NCBI RefSeq assembly: GCF_902489635.1
Contig: NZ_CABUAN010000022.1
Coordinates: forward strand, 1 to 39,613
Source of the DNA: an uncultured Porphyromonas sp.
Lineage (GTDB): Bacteria; Bacteroidota; Bacteroidia; Bacteroidales; Porphyromonadaceae
Direction of reading: 5' to 3'
DNA: 39,613 nucleotides
Of the stretch, positions 32,929 to 39,613 are shown in pieces. The position numbers and the translations under genes were made by a program. Position 1 is the first letter of the stretch; each line of letters begins with the position of its first letter. The notes under the pieces were generated by a model. That model saw only the letters and a program-made list of their open reading frames with translations, made no database searches and was not told the DNA's origin.

Positions 32929-33825
32929 TTAGAAGAGCGAGAGCTTGACATACTTCTTGGGGTTTGCCTTGATGTCTCGGATGAGCGCATCGAGACTGGT
33001 CGTTACGCTGTCGATGCGGTTGTAGAGCCCATCCTCGTTGAGGAGTCGCCCGACGGTGCCATCGGACTGGTTGAGCCTTTGGGTAAAGCTCTTGAGCTCA
33101 CGAGAGGTGCTCTCTAGATTGGCTATCGTCTCTTGTAGCTGTAGCGAGTCGAGCCTAGAGGCAAAGCTCTCCACATTTGCCGAGGTGTGATCGATGCGCC
33201 CCATAATGGTGGGGAGCGAACGAAGCGACTGCTGTAGCTGCGCTGATGAAGCGTTGATATGCTGTGCCGACTGACGCACATCGGCGAGCGTCGGCTCTAT
33301 GTTGGGATTCGAGAGGATCGCATTGGCTTGTAGTAAGACGCTATCCATACGGCTGAGCGTGGTGGAGAGTCGCGGTACGAACTCGCTCTGTAGCTGCTCC
33401 AAGCTCTTGGCAGATGGACGCATGGACATAGGTATGGTGTCCTTGGCATTAAGATAGGCACCCGTCTCTACCTCGGGGAGGACTAGGTTGACCAGTGCGC
33501 CACTGAGGAGCGTCTGAGCGACCTGCACCTGCGTACCTTGGGGTAGCTTGATGTCGGGGTCTAGCGTGAGCGTGAGGATCGTCTCGCCATTATTGCGGTA
33601 GTCGTAGTCCATCTTACGTACGGAGCCCACCTTGTATCCGTTGACGAAGACTCGTGTTGCTACATTAATCCCCGTCACATCATTCATAGCGACATAGTAG
33701 GTCTTAGAGCGAGCCGATATGGAGAGCCCCTTGAGGTAAGTGATCCCTAGGTATAGGATCACGATCGCTAAGAGGGTGAAGAACCCTATCTTGACAGTCT
33801 GTCGTGTGAGTCTTTTCTGTGGCAT
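32929..33825 (-). CDS. MlaD/MCE-family lipid-transport protein
   Basis: A 298-residue protein with one N-terminal helix (KIGFFTLLAIVILYLGITYLKG) and the MCE domain: YYVAMNDVTGINVATRVFVNGYKVGSV, LPQGTQVQVAQTLLSGALVNL. A long helical C-terminal part follows (SAQHINASSAQLQQSLRSL, LESTSRELKSFTQRL). It would be the periplasmic lipid-shuttle subunit of an Mla-like system; the ATPase and permease partners are not in this window. The gene follows the amidase gene by 16 bp. Confidence 0.9.
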   Translation of the reverse strand: MPQKRLTRQTVKIGFFTLLAIVILYLGITYLKGLSISARSKTYYVAMNDVTGINVATRVFVNGYKVGSVRKMDYDYRNNGETILTLTLDPDIKLPQGTQVQVAQTLLSGALVNLVLPEVETGAYLNAKDTIPMSMRPSAKSLEQLQSEFVPRLSTTLSRMDSVLLQANAILSNPNIEPTLADVRQSAQHINASSAQLQQSLRSLPTIMGRIDHTSANVESFASRLDSLQLQETIANLESTSRELKSFTQRLNQSDGTVGRLLNEDGLYNRIDSVTTSLDALIRDIKANPKKYVKLSLF

Positions 33826-33841
33826 GGTGCAGCTGTGTCTC

Positions 33842-34945
33842 TTAGTATATTTCTTTGTCTCTTACGCCCTTGCGGTAGCGCACGATGTAGCAGTCTGGAT
33901 AGCTCTTAGCAAGTCTCTGCTGCGCCTGGCGTGCCTCACTGAGAGAGCTGCACTGCTCGGCCGTGTAGAGGTAGAGCTTGCCACGCTGCTCGCGCTGTAC
34001 ATCCTTTGCGTTGCGAAAGTAAGGGTCACTCGTCTCTAGCGGTTGACGTGAAGAGGCGATCTGTATGCGGTAATACTCCTCACCCTCCGAGGAGGTCGTA
34101 GCACTACTTTGCTGCGATGCAGACTCTTCGTCAGATGTAGTCTCCTTTTGCCTCTTTTGCTGCTTGGGGCTAGTCGCACGTACATACTTCTTATAGTATC
34201 TAGAGAAGCCATCAGCGATACCTTGCGCCAGCTCCTTGCGACCACTCTCACTAGCGAGGTAGTCTGACTCCGCCTTGTTTGTGATGAAGCCGAGCTCTAT
34301 GAGGATGCTCGGCATAGCCGTCTCTCGTATCACGAGGAAGGGTCCCTGGCGCACACTGCGATTGCCTCGTCCCAGCTTGACAAAGGACTTCTGCACCTCG
34401 CTCGCCACATTGATGCTGGCCGCCAGGTGTACGTTTTGCATAAACTCAAAAATGATGTAGCTCTCCGTGCTGTTTGGATCAAAGCCCTCGTAAGTCTCCT
34501 TGTAGTCCTTCTCGAGGAGGATTACCTGGTTCTCACGTTTCGACACCTCTAGGTTGTCGTTGGCACGGCGCAAACCTAGCACATAGGTCTCCGTGCCTGA
34601 GGCTTTGGAGCTCGAGGCCGAGTTCGTATGGATGCTGATGAAGAGGTCGGCTTTCTTCTTATTGGCAAAATTAGCTCGCTGCTGCAGCCCTACGAAGACA
34701 TCGGTAGATCGGGTCATATAGACTTTGATCTCAGGGTACGCCTGCTCAATGTACTTGCGCGTCAAGAGTGCTACCGCCAGATTGATATCCTTCTCCTTAC
34801 GGCCGAAAGCACAGGCGCCGGCATCATGACCGCCGTGACCAGCATCGATCACGACCGTATAGGTCTTTTGTTGCGCTAGCATGTCCAGCGGACAGGCTAT
34901 CGTGACTAGAAGTATCGTGAGGAAGACTTTGACTAGAGACTTCAT
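33842..34945 (-). CDS. N-acetylmuramoyl-L-alanine amidase with C-terminal SPOR-like domain
   Basis: A 367-residue exported enzyme (signal ends near DMLAQQ). The amidase_3 zinc site is visible: VIDAGHGGHDAG (His), FGRKEKDINL (Glu), FISIHTNS (His), and catalytic Glu in ILIELGFITN. After a Lys/Ser/Thr-rich linker, YYRIQIASSRQPL..LSEARQAQQRL..YPDCYIVRYRKG resembles a SPOR-like peptidoglycan-binding domain. It cleaves septal peptidoglycan crosslink stems during division. It heads a - strand cluster of seven genes. Confidence 0.92.
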   Translation of the reverse strand: MKSLVKVFLTILLVTIACPLDMLAQQKTYTVVIDAGHGGHDAGACAFGRKEKDINLAVALLTRKYIEQAYPEIKVYMTRSTDVFVGLQQRANFANKKKADLFISIHTNSASSSKASGTETYVLGLRRANDNLEVSKRENQVILLEKDYKETYEGFDPNSTESYIIFEFMQNVHLAASINVASEVQKSFVKLGRGNRSVRQGPFLVIRETAMPSILIELGFITNKAESDYLASESGRKELAQGIADGFSRYYKKYVRATSPKQQKRQKETTSDEESASQQSSATTSSEGEEYYRIQIASSRQPLETSDPYFRNAKDVQREQRGKLYLYTAEQCSSLSEARQAQQRLAKSYPDCYIVRYRKGVRDKEIY

Positions 34946-34968
34946 AGGGTAGCTGATAGTACTGAGAG

Positions 34969-34976
34969 CAAAGGTA
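34969..34976 (-). promoter_or_regulatory. -7 box of the amidase cluster
   Basis: TACCTTTG on the - strand, 23 bp before the amidase ATG. A matching -33 box at the usual distance is not obvious. Confidence 0.5.
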
Positions 34977-35022
34977 AGAAATATAGCGCAAAGCAGCAGA
35001 ACAATCTCGCCCCCCTAGCCCT

Positions 35023-35059
35023 AAAAACAAAAAAGCCTCCCAGTAAGAGTTACCGAGAG
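35023..35059 (-). terminator. Terminator downstream of tRNA-Lys
   Basis: CTCCCAGTAA-gag-TTACCGAGAG forms a 10-bp stem with two imperfect pairs. On the - strand it is followed by GCTTTTTTGTTTTT. It ends tRNA transcription about 50 bp after the tRNA, ahead of the amidase promoter. Confidence 0.8.
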
Positions 35060-35105
35060 ACCATCCGAAGTGTTGTATCACTATAAAGTATTTTGGGATC
35101 GTCTG

Positions 35106-35178
35106 TGAGCCGCATGGGGCTCGAACCCATGACCCCAACATTAAAAGTGTTGTGCTCTACCTACTGAGCTAGCGGCTC
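35106..35178 (-). tRNA. tRNA-Lys (anticodon TTT)
   Basis: The - strand folds as a full cloverleaf: acceptor GAGCCGC/GCGGCTC, D-arm GCTC/GAGC, anticodon arm CAACA-CTTTTAA-TGTTG with TTT, T-arm ATGGG-TTCGAGC-CCCAT, discriminator A. No CCA is encoded. It is 73 nt long. Confidence 0.97.
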
Positions 35179-35235
35179 GCCCTCATTTGAGATCATAGCG
35201 TATGCGCTGATCTCCCTTTGGGCTAAAACGTGGTG

Positions 35236-35265
35236 CAAAGGTACGAAAAATATAGATACCGCAAA
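35236..35265 (-). promoter_or_regulatory. Promoter of tRNA-Lys
   Basis: On the - strand, a -33 TTTG (35262-35265) and a -7 TACCTTTG (35236-35243) are 18 bp apart. Transcription would start about 50 nt before the tRNA. Confidence 0.65.
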
Positions 35266-35280
35266 TAATCCCCCTGCCAC

Positions 35281-35326
35281 AAAACAATTGAGTGATGACG
35301 AGTAGATCAAACTACTACGCCATCAC
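35281..35326 (-). terminator. Terminator of the flavodoxin-DUF2023 operon
   Basis: GTGATG.CG.GTAG / CTAC..CG.CATCAC (35292-35326) forms a long interrupted stem. On the - strand it is followed by TCAATTGTTTTG. It lies 33 bp after the DUF2023 stop. Confidence 0.7.
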
Positions 35327-35358
35327 CCAACAGTCTAACTATGTGACGCCAATTCGCG

Positions 35359-35718
35359 TTAGCTAGCGGCCATCTGTCTCGCGCTCTGCTTACGTCGCTG
35401 ATAGCGCTCGCACTGCTGACAAGTGTCGTAGCCGAGCAGGGTGCCGAGGATAAAGTCTTCCTCAGGCGAGAGCGTCGTCAAAGATCGCCCTCTCACCATC
35501 TCAGAGATAATGGCGATACATAGCTCCTTGCCAAAGAAGAGATTGACACGCGGTGACACACTAGAGATCTCCTCTAGATGGTAAGCTATGCCAGCACGCT
35601 CCAAGCGTCTCATCAGGAGAGGTGCTACCTCTCTGCTTACGGTACAGAGAAATAAAGGACGTATCCCTTTCTGAAACTCGTAAACCTTATCACTCAGCAT
35701 CACCCACTCGGTCGACAT
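35359..35718 (-). CDS. DUF2023 protein, flavodoxin-associated
   Basis: A 119-residue protein from MSTEWVMLSDKVYEFQKGIRP. A two-residue longer frame would start at GTG (35724). FLCTVSREVAPLLMRRLERAGI, SPRVNLFFGKELCIAII and LSPEEDFILGTLLGYD are DUF2023 family features. A CQQC motif with a basic tail ends the protein. The function is unknown, but these genes regularly sit next to flavodoxin genes in Bacteroidota, as here (54 bp downstream of one). Confidence 0.85.
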   Translation of the reverse strand: MSTEWVMLSDKVYEFQKGIRPLFLCTVSREVAPLLMRRLERAGIAYHLEEISSVSPRVNLFFGKELCIAIISEMVRGRSLTTLSPEEDFILGTLLGYDTCQQCERYQRRKQSARQMAAS

Positions 35719-35772
35719 ACACACTTAACTAACAGAAAAAAAAGAATTATGAAGGAGTTTCGCAGATATGCG

Positions 35773-36273
35773 TTATGCCTTTTTGATAGCTTGTACCCAC
35801 GTATCGAGACGATCATCCGTCTCGTCACTCTCGTTGTCTTCGTCTAGACAGCAGCCGACGAGCTGACCGTCCACCTCACAGCGTGTAGCATCGTAGCTAT
35901 AGCCCTCTGCCGGGATCTGCCCGATGAGCGTAGCACCAGCAGCAGTGACTTGCTCAGCAATCTCTGCCATAGCATCACAGAAAGTGTCTGAATAGCTGCT
36001 TGAGTCGCCACAGCCGAAGACAGCAAACTGCTTGCCCGAGAGATCCTGCTTAGCAAGCTTGGGGAGGAAGCCCTCCCAGTCGTCCTGCAGGTCACCATAG
36101 CCCCAAGTAGAGGAGCCGAGGATGAGGAGGTCGTACTCCATAGCAGACTCTGGCGTAGCATTAGCTACGTTGTGCACGTCAGCTGCATCAATTCCTAGTA
36201 GCTGGGCAACCTTATCTGCGATGCCCTCGACATGGCCCGTAGAGGAGCCGAAATATAGTCCGGTTTTCTTCAT
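35773..36273 (-). CDS. Flavodoxin (long-chain)
   Basis: A 166-residue flavodoxin. The FMN-phosphate loop is FGSSTGHVEGIADKVAQ, the first isoalloxazine loop STWGYGDLQDDW supplies the stacking Trp, and FGCGDSSSYSDTFCDAM is the second. The length fits the long-chain class (IsiB/FldA). It shuttles low-potential electrons, for instance in pyruvate oxidation or radical-SAM reduction under iron limitation. Its promoter is well defined upstream. Confidence 0.95.
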   Translation of the reverse strand: MKKTGLYFGSSTGHVEGIADKVAQLLGIDAADVHNVANATPESAMEYDLLILGSSTWGYGDLQDDWEGFLPKLAKQDLSGKQFAVFGCGDSSSYSDTFCDAMAEIAEQVTAAGATLIGQIPAEGYSYDATRCEVDGQLVGCCLDEDNESDETDDRLDTWVQAIKKA

Positions 36274-36306
36274 TGCTTTGAAATGTTATGTTGGTATTTC
36301 TATCTG

Positions 36307-36337
36307 CAAAGGTAGACGCTATCTTTGCGCCTGTCAA
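36307..36337 (-). promoter_or_regulatory. Promoter of the flavodoxin operon
   Basis: On the - strand, TTG (36335-36337) and TACCTTTG (36307-36314) are 20 bp apart. The -7 box is 33 bp from the flavodoxin ATG. Confidence 0.65.
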
Positions 36338-36429
36338 TACCTTAACCTAGGTAAAATGAACCTCTCACACGGCTCCCCTACTCCCCCACTTTAGCCACAT
36401 GGCTCCTCTATGACCGCAGCGGTAGCGTG

Positions 36430-37545
36430 CTAGCAGAGTGCCGCGCAGATGCGGTCGCACCAGATCAGCCCATCGTAGGTGAGACGCAAGTGGTCATCGG
36501 CGGTGTGGGTGAGTAGTCCCTGCTTGATCCACGGGGTGGCACGCTCCATAAGCGGGGCTCCTTGCAGCACGGGCTGACGTAGGTCTATGCCACGACAGGT
36601 GCGCAGCCCCAGCATGATGCACTCCTCATACAGCTCAGTCGGTGTGAGCCACTCCTCATCAGCTATGGGGAGTGTGTCCTGCTGCAGTCGCTCTATATAT
36701 AGGTGTATGTCGGAGAGATTCCACCAGCGATGCCCTGCCATGTAGCTATGTGCGCTAGGGCCTAGCCCCAGATAGGGCGTACCGTCCCAATAAGCACTGT
36801 TGTGCTGAGAGGCAAAGCCAGGGAGGGCCCAGTTGGACAATTCGTAGTGCGTAAAGCCTGCCTCCCGACAAGCTGCGACCAGCGCATAGTACTGCGTCAC
36901 ATAGGTCTCCTCGCTCGAGGGGATCACCGCTCCGCGCTCCCGCATACGATCCAGCCGTGTGCCACGCTCGTAGGTCAGGCCATAGGCGGAGAGGTGCGTC
37001 ACGGGCAGTGTCAACGCATGCGCCAAGCTCTCGGACCAGTGCTGCTCATAACCCTTAGGTAGTGCGAAGATCAGATCGATGCTCACATTGCTAATGCCCG
37101 TCTGTCGTATATAGCTGATCGCCAGCTCGGCTTGTGTAGCTGAGTGGCGACGCTGTAGGAAGCGGAGCGTCTCTTCGCTCAAGCTCTGCACGCCTAGGCT
37201 GATGCGGTTGAAGCCTAGTTGCGCCACTCCCCTAGCCCACTCAGGCGATACATCTTCGGGGTTTGCCTCGAGGGTGATCTCGATCGCTTCATCCAGCGAC
37301 CATAGCGAGCGGATATGCTGCATCAGTCGCTCTAGGAGCGGGAGCGGAAGGCTACTAGGCGTGCCCCCGCCCAGGTAGATGGTACGAGGAGCTGTAGCCC
37401 ATTGCTCACGGTCGTGGTAGATCGTCAGTTCACGGCAGAGAGCCTCTACGAAAGCACTCTGTAGCGACAAGTTGCTCTGCGAGTAGAAGTCGCAATAGAT
37501 GCACCGTGTGGGGCAAAACGGGATGTGCAGGTAGAGCCCCCACAT
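36430..37545 (-). CDS. HemW-like radical SAM heme chaperone
   Basis: A 371-residue protein starting WGLYLHIPFCPTRCIYCDFY, whose three cysteines bind the radical-SAM cluster. The final F rather than C favours HemW over HemN. TIYLGGGTPSSL, ITLEANPED, RISLGVQSLSEETLRFLQR and a C-terminal HemN-type domain (EECIMLGLRTCRGID) follow. HemW binds and delivers heme rather than oxidising coproporphyrinogen. It is 1 bp downstream of the GHL10 gene and so co-transcribed. Confidence 0.92.
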   Translation of the reverse strand: MWGLYLHIPFCPTRCIYCDFYSQSNLSLQSAFVEALCRELTIYHDREQWATAPRTIYLGGGTPSSLPLPLLERLMQHIRSLWSLDEAIEITLEANPEDVSPEWARGVAQLGFNRISLGVQSLSEETLRFLQRRHSATQAELAISYIRQTGISNVSIDLIFALPKGYEQHWSESLAHALTLPVTHLSAYGLTYERGTRLDRMRERGAVIPSSEETYVTQYYALVAACREAGFTHYELSNWALPGFASQHNSAYWDGTPYLGLGPSAHSYMAGHRWWNLSDIHLYIERLQQDTLPIADEEWLTPTELYEECIMLGLRTCRGIDLRQPVLQGAPLMERATPWIKQGLLTHTADDHLRLTYDGLIWCDRICAALC

Positions 37546-37546
37546 A

Positions 37547-39139
37547 CTACTTCTTTAGCTCATCGGAGTTGTAGTAGAGTGCCCCGGCAGAGAGCTGGCC
37601 AGTATGTCCGCTGAAGACTGTCGGCTCTACAAAGAACTCGATCAAGACATCCTTCGGCAGGAAGTCTCGCGAGATAGTAGCCGAGCGGCCTGCAAGGTTT
37701 TGTCCTAGTAATACGAGAGGGCAGTCGAGATGCGATCCGTAGAGACGATAGTAGAGATTGAAGGTGTGTCCCGTCGGCTCCTGAAGGTCATAGCCCCACG
37801 AGATAGTCAGGTGCTCCCCTTGATCTATGATCTCCTCGACCTTTGCCATACCAAAGGGGATGCGCGGCTCTGCTCCGAAGGCAGGACGACGTGTCGGCAT
37901 GAGGAGCTGATCCTGACGCTCCGCCGGTAGCTGATCGTACATCTGCAAGAACTGCTCAGCGCGGTAGTAGCTCACCCCTGGGAGACCATAATGTGCCACC
38001 GTGTCGAGCTGATTGTAGATGTCTTGTAGCTGCCAGCGCGAGTTGTCATAGAGGCGATAGACGCCTAGTCCAGCTACGACAGGTCCGTGGGGAGCGATGC
38101 GCTTAGCCCAGTCTGCTATGTAGTAGTTGAAGTGCCCATCCTTGTAATAAATCATCGGCACGATAAAGTCCACGATGCCTCGCTGAAACCATACGAGTGG
38201 ATCTTGCGACACATCATTCTTGCAGAAGTAGCCCCCAGGAGCTGGCTTGGGCAACTGCTCATACTTGCCGATGCAAGCTGTAGAGAGTGCCACCTCGGGG
38301 GCGACCTCTTGCAGCGTGCGGTGCAGCGTGTCGATCATGGCTGTCACATTCGCCTCACGCCACTCCATACGGGGGAGTCGCTCGGGGTTCATGCGCTGGT
38401 AGCTCTTGAGATCGTTAAACTTCGTGGGCCCATCGGGATAGCGGATATAGTCTAGGTGCACGCCATCCACATCGTAGCGGGTGACTAGATCGCGTACCAA
38501 CTGCGCCATGTGGGTACGTACGGCAGGCTGTGCGGGGTCCATAAACCAAGCGTTGCCCTGTCGGAGACACATCTCAGGATGCGCGGCGTAGAAGCCTTTA
38601 CCCTGCTTAGCCAGCGAGCGCACATGATCATTCGTACCTAGCGGATAGACCACCATCCAGGCATGTACACTCATACCGCGGTGGTGACACTCATCGATGG
38701 CGTACTGAAGGGGATCGTAACCACTGGGTAGCGCACCCGTCTTGCTGACCGTAGGCGAGAGCGGCTCGAGACTGCTCGGGTAGAGCAGATCACCACGCAG
38801 ACGCACCTGTAGGAAGACCGTATTAATCCCCGCCTGCACAAAAGCATCAAGCATCTTGTCGAGCGACTCCTGCTGGCGTACCATACCAGCGTAAGTATCA
38901 GCTGAGACCTTCGGCCAGTCTAGTCCAAAGATCGTGGTGAGCCACACAGCGCGCATCTCAGCTCCAGGTAGCTGAGGCACCGAGTAGGCGTCATCACTGA
39001 TGCTGCACTCGGGTAGCTCGACATGCGGCCGCCGTGGTGTAGCCTTACGTGCACCGCACTGGCTAAAGAGGAATAGCGTCAGCAACAGCAGTGCTGACCG
39101 ATAAAGGGTGGAGATAAGTCTCTTAGGCATCGCTCTCAT
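37547..39139 (-). CDS. GHL10-family lipoprotein glycoside hydrolase (PF02638, YngK-like)
   Basis: A 530-residue lipoprotein (lipobox LFSQC, about Cys28). EMRAVWLTTIFGLDWPK opens the glycosyl hydrolase-like 10 domain. FVQAGINTVFLQVRLRGD, GMSVHAWMVVYPLG, YDVDGVHLDYIRYPDG and FIVPMIYYKDGHF follow, giving the TIM-barrel core with acidic residues in DGVHLDYIRYP. The last ~110 residues form a beta-rich domain. Members are thought to act on peptidoglycan or surface glycans; the substrate is not fixed. An alternative start at 39130 is possible. Confidence 0.88.
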   Translation of the reverse strand: MRAMPKRLISTLYRSALLLLTLFLFSQCGARKATPRRPHVELPECSISDDAYSVPQLPGAEMRAVWLTTIFGLDWPKVSADTYAGMVRQQESLDKMLDAFVQAGINTVFLQVRLRGDLLYPSSLEPLSPTVSKTGALPSGYDPLQYAIDECHHRGMSVHAWMVVYPLGTNDHVRSLAKQGKGFYAAHPEMCLRQGNAWFMDPAQPAVRTHMAQLVRDLVTRYDVDGVHLDYIRYPDGPTKFNDLKSYQRMNPERLPRMEWREANVTAMIDTLHRTLQEVAPEVALSTACIGKYEQLPKPAPGGYFCKNDVSQDPLVWFQRGIVDFIVPMIYYKDGHFNYYIADWAKRIAPHGPVVAGLGVYRLYDNSRWQLQDIYNQLDTVAHYGLPGVSYYRAEQFLQMYDQLPAERQDQLLMPTRRPAFGAEPRIPFGMAKVEEIIDQGEHLTISWGYDLQEPTGHTFNLYYRLYGSHLDCPLVLLGQNLAGRSATISRDFLPKDVLIEFFVEPTVFSGHTGQLSAGALYYNSDELKK

Positions 39140-39157
39140 ATAAATTGATAGATGCTA

Positions 39158-39165
39158 CAAAGATA
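39158..39165 (-). promoter_or_regulatory. -7 box of the GHL10-hemW operon
   Basis: TATCTTTG on the - strand, 18 bp before the GHL10 start. No clear -33 box. Confidence 0.5.
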
Positions 39166-39219
39166 CGAAATCGCAGCGTGAAGCTGGCTCTCTCGGCTAG
39201 CCCGATGAGACGAGTAAGC

Positions 39220-39250
39220 CGCTGTAGGGACACACGGGACGTGTCTAACG
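39220..39250 (+). repeat. Dispersed hairpin repeat, second copy
   Basis: GCTGTAGGGACACACGG then GACGTGTC shares its layout with the - strand of 26624-26652 (CTGTAGGGACGCACGG then GTGCGTCC). Both can fold as short stems. Confidence 0.45.
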
Positions 39251-39301
39251 AGAGGGCGTTCTTACAAATCGCTACGCGTCAAAATGGCTACGCGTCTCTC
39301 C

Positions 39302-39490
39302 TTGGTAGGAAATCGGGAATATCCAAGTAGCAAACGAAAATTCTCCACGGAGGGGCGAAATAAAACTTCGGAGGAATGAAATGAAACTTCGGAAGAATGA
39401 AATCATAAGTCCGAAGAATTTTCCTACGCCTCACTGGATAATCAGAAATCTCTACCGAGGGATTTACGATTTCCTCCATAGGGAGGTTGA
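39302..39490. repeat. 21-22-bp dyad repeat array, about nine units
   Basis: Dyad cores recur every 21-22 bp: CTTCGGAGG (39366), CTTCGGAAG (39387), AGTCCGAAG (39408), CTCACTGG (about 39430), CTACCGAGG (39452) and CTCCATAGGG (39474), with weaker ones at about 39302, 39323 and 39344. CGGAGGAATGAAATGAAACT here is found reverse-complemented in the 15528-15701 array (about 15598-15620). A short - strand ORF (PKFHFIPP again) is a by-product. Confidence 0.75.
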
Positions 39491-39515
39491 TGAGCTCATT
39501 ATATATAATGTGTCC
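39489..39515. repeat. Partial third copy of the MITE-like element
   Basis: GATGAGCTCATTATAT then ATAATGTGTC matches the right end of copy A (about 15363-15390) apart from a 2-bp gap; the left half is absent. Confidence 0.6.
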
Positions 39516-39519
39516 CCCA

Positions 39520-39613
39520 TGGATTGGCTGTTGGCTGTTAGCTATTGGCTGTTAGCTATCGGAACCATCGGAGCTATCAGAGTGATCGGATCTCTAATCT
39601 CTAACTTCTAATC
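39520..39613. repeat. Low-complexity repeat sequence at the window end
   Basis: TTGGCTGTTGGCTGTTAGC-type words are followed by ATCGGAGCT-like 9-mers and CTCTAATCTCTAACTTC. The same words occur in inverted orientation at 321-552, so the two window ends belong to the same repeat type. No gene is visible. Confidence 0.7.

Noticed and set aside
36320..36327. TATCTTTG on the + strand upstream of the flavodoxin gene as a divergent promoter
   Set aside because: No + strand gene follows; the - strand box at 36307 with its -33 partner explains the region.

Overview
The window looks like chromosomal DNA from a black-pigmented Porphyromonas-type member of the Bacteroidota. Three things point there. Promoters carry the Bacteroidota -7 box TAnnTTTG. 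There is a five-gene FimA/Mfa1-type (type V) fimbrial operon whose pilins keep Arg-gingipain-like LR|A/G cleavage sites. A flavodoxin is paired with a DUF2023 protein. The species cannot be fixed from sequence alone; P. asaccharolytica or P. uenonis-like is my guess.

Layout. 1-560 is a repeat island: a ~250-bp inverted structured element, then 14 copies of a 9-bp repeat. 617-1906 (+) is a Wzx/MATE-like flippase. 2001-11620 (-) is one fimbrial locus: DUF3575 protein, DUF3868/OmpA-like protein, major pilin, Mfa2/FimB-like anchor, and three accessory or tip pilins. 12338-15208 (-) encodes a one-protein hybrid two-component regulator (TPR sensor, kinase, receiver, AraC HTH). Between it and the fimbrial operon lies a promoter with three direct repeats, which I propose are this regulator's operators. 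15209-16111 is a second repeat island.

16112-18555 is a type I-C CRISPR array of 37 repeats and 36 spacers. It is followed by a ~200-bp leader and the complete operon cas3-cas5c-cas8c-cas7c-cas4-cas1-cas2 (26585-18758, -). The array is read on the - strand: its degenerate terminal repeat is at the left end and the leader at the right. A strong terminator-like hairpin separates cas7 (interference) from cas4-cas1-cas2 (adaptation).

26700-39139 is mostly housekeeping genes: an SPFH/NfeD pair and a glutathione peroxidase; a DUF486 membrane protein; a long - strand cluster (amidase, MlaD-like, small membrane protein, split chromate transporter, MtaB, glycosyltransferase); tRNA-Lys(TTT); DUF2023 plus flavodoxin; HemW plus a GHL10-family glycoside hydrolase. 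39140-39613 is a third repeat island.

Most notable signals: (i) the inverted element at 49-300, whose two arms differ in sequence but keep the same hairpins through compensatory changes; (ii) three dispersed arrays of a 21-22-bp dyad repeat; (iii) CRISPR spacers carrying the host-type intergenic repeat, one with a 16-nt seed match next to a TTC PAM in this window; (iv) a spacer containing most of a different I-C-like CRISPR repeat; (v) the direct-repeat operator ahead of the fimbrial operon; (vi) the intra-operon terminator in the cas genes; (vii) a small MITE-like palindromic element in two full copies and one partial copy.
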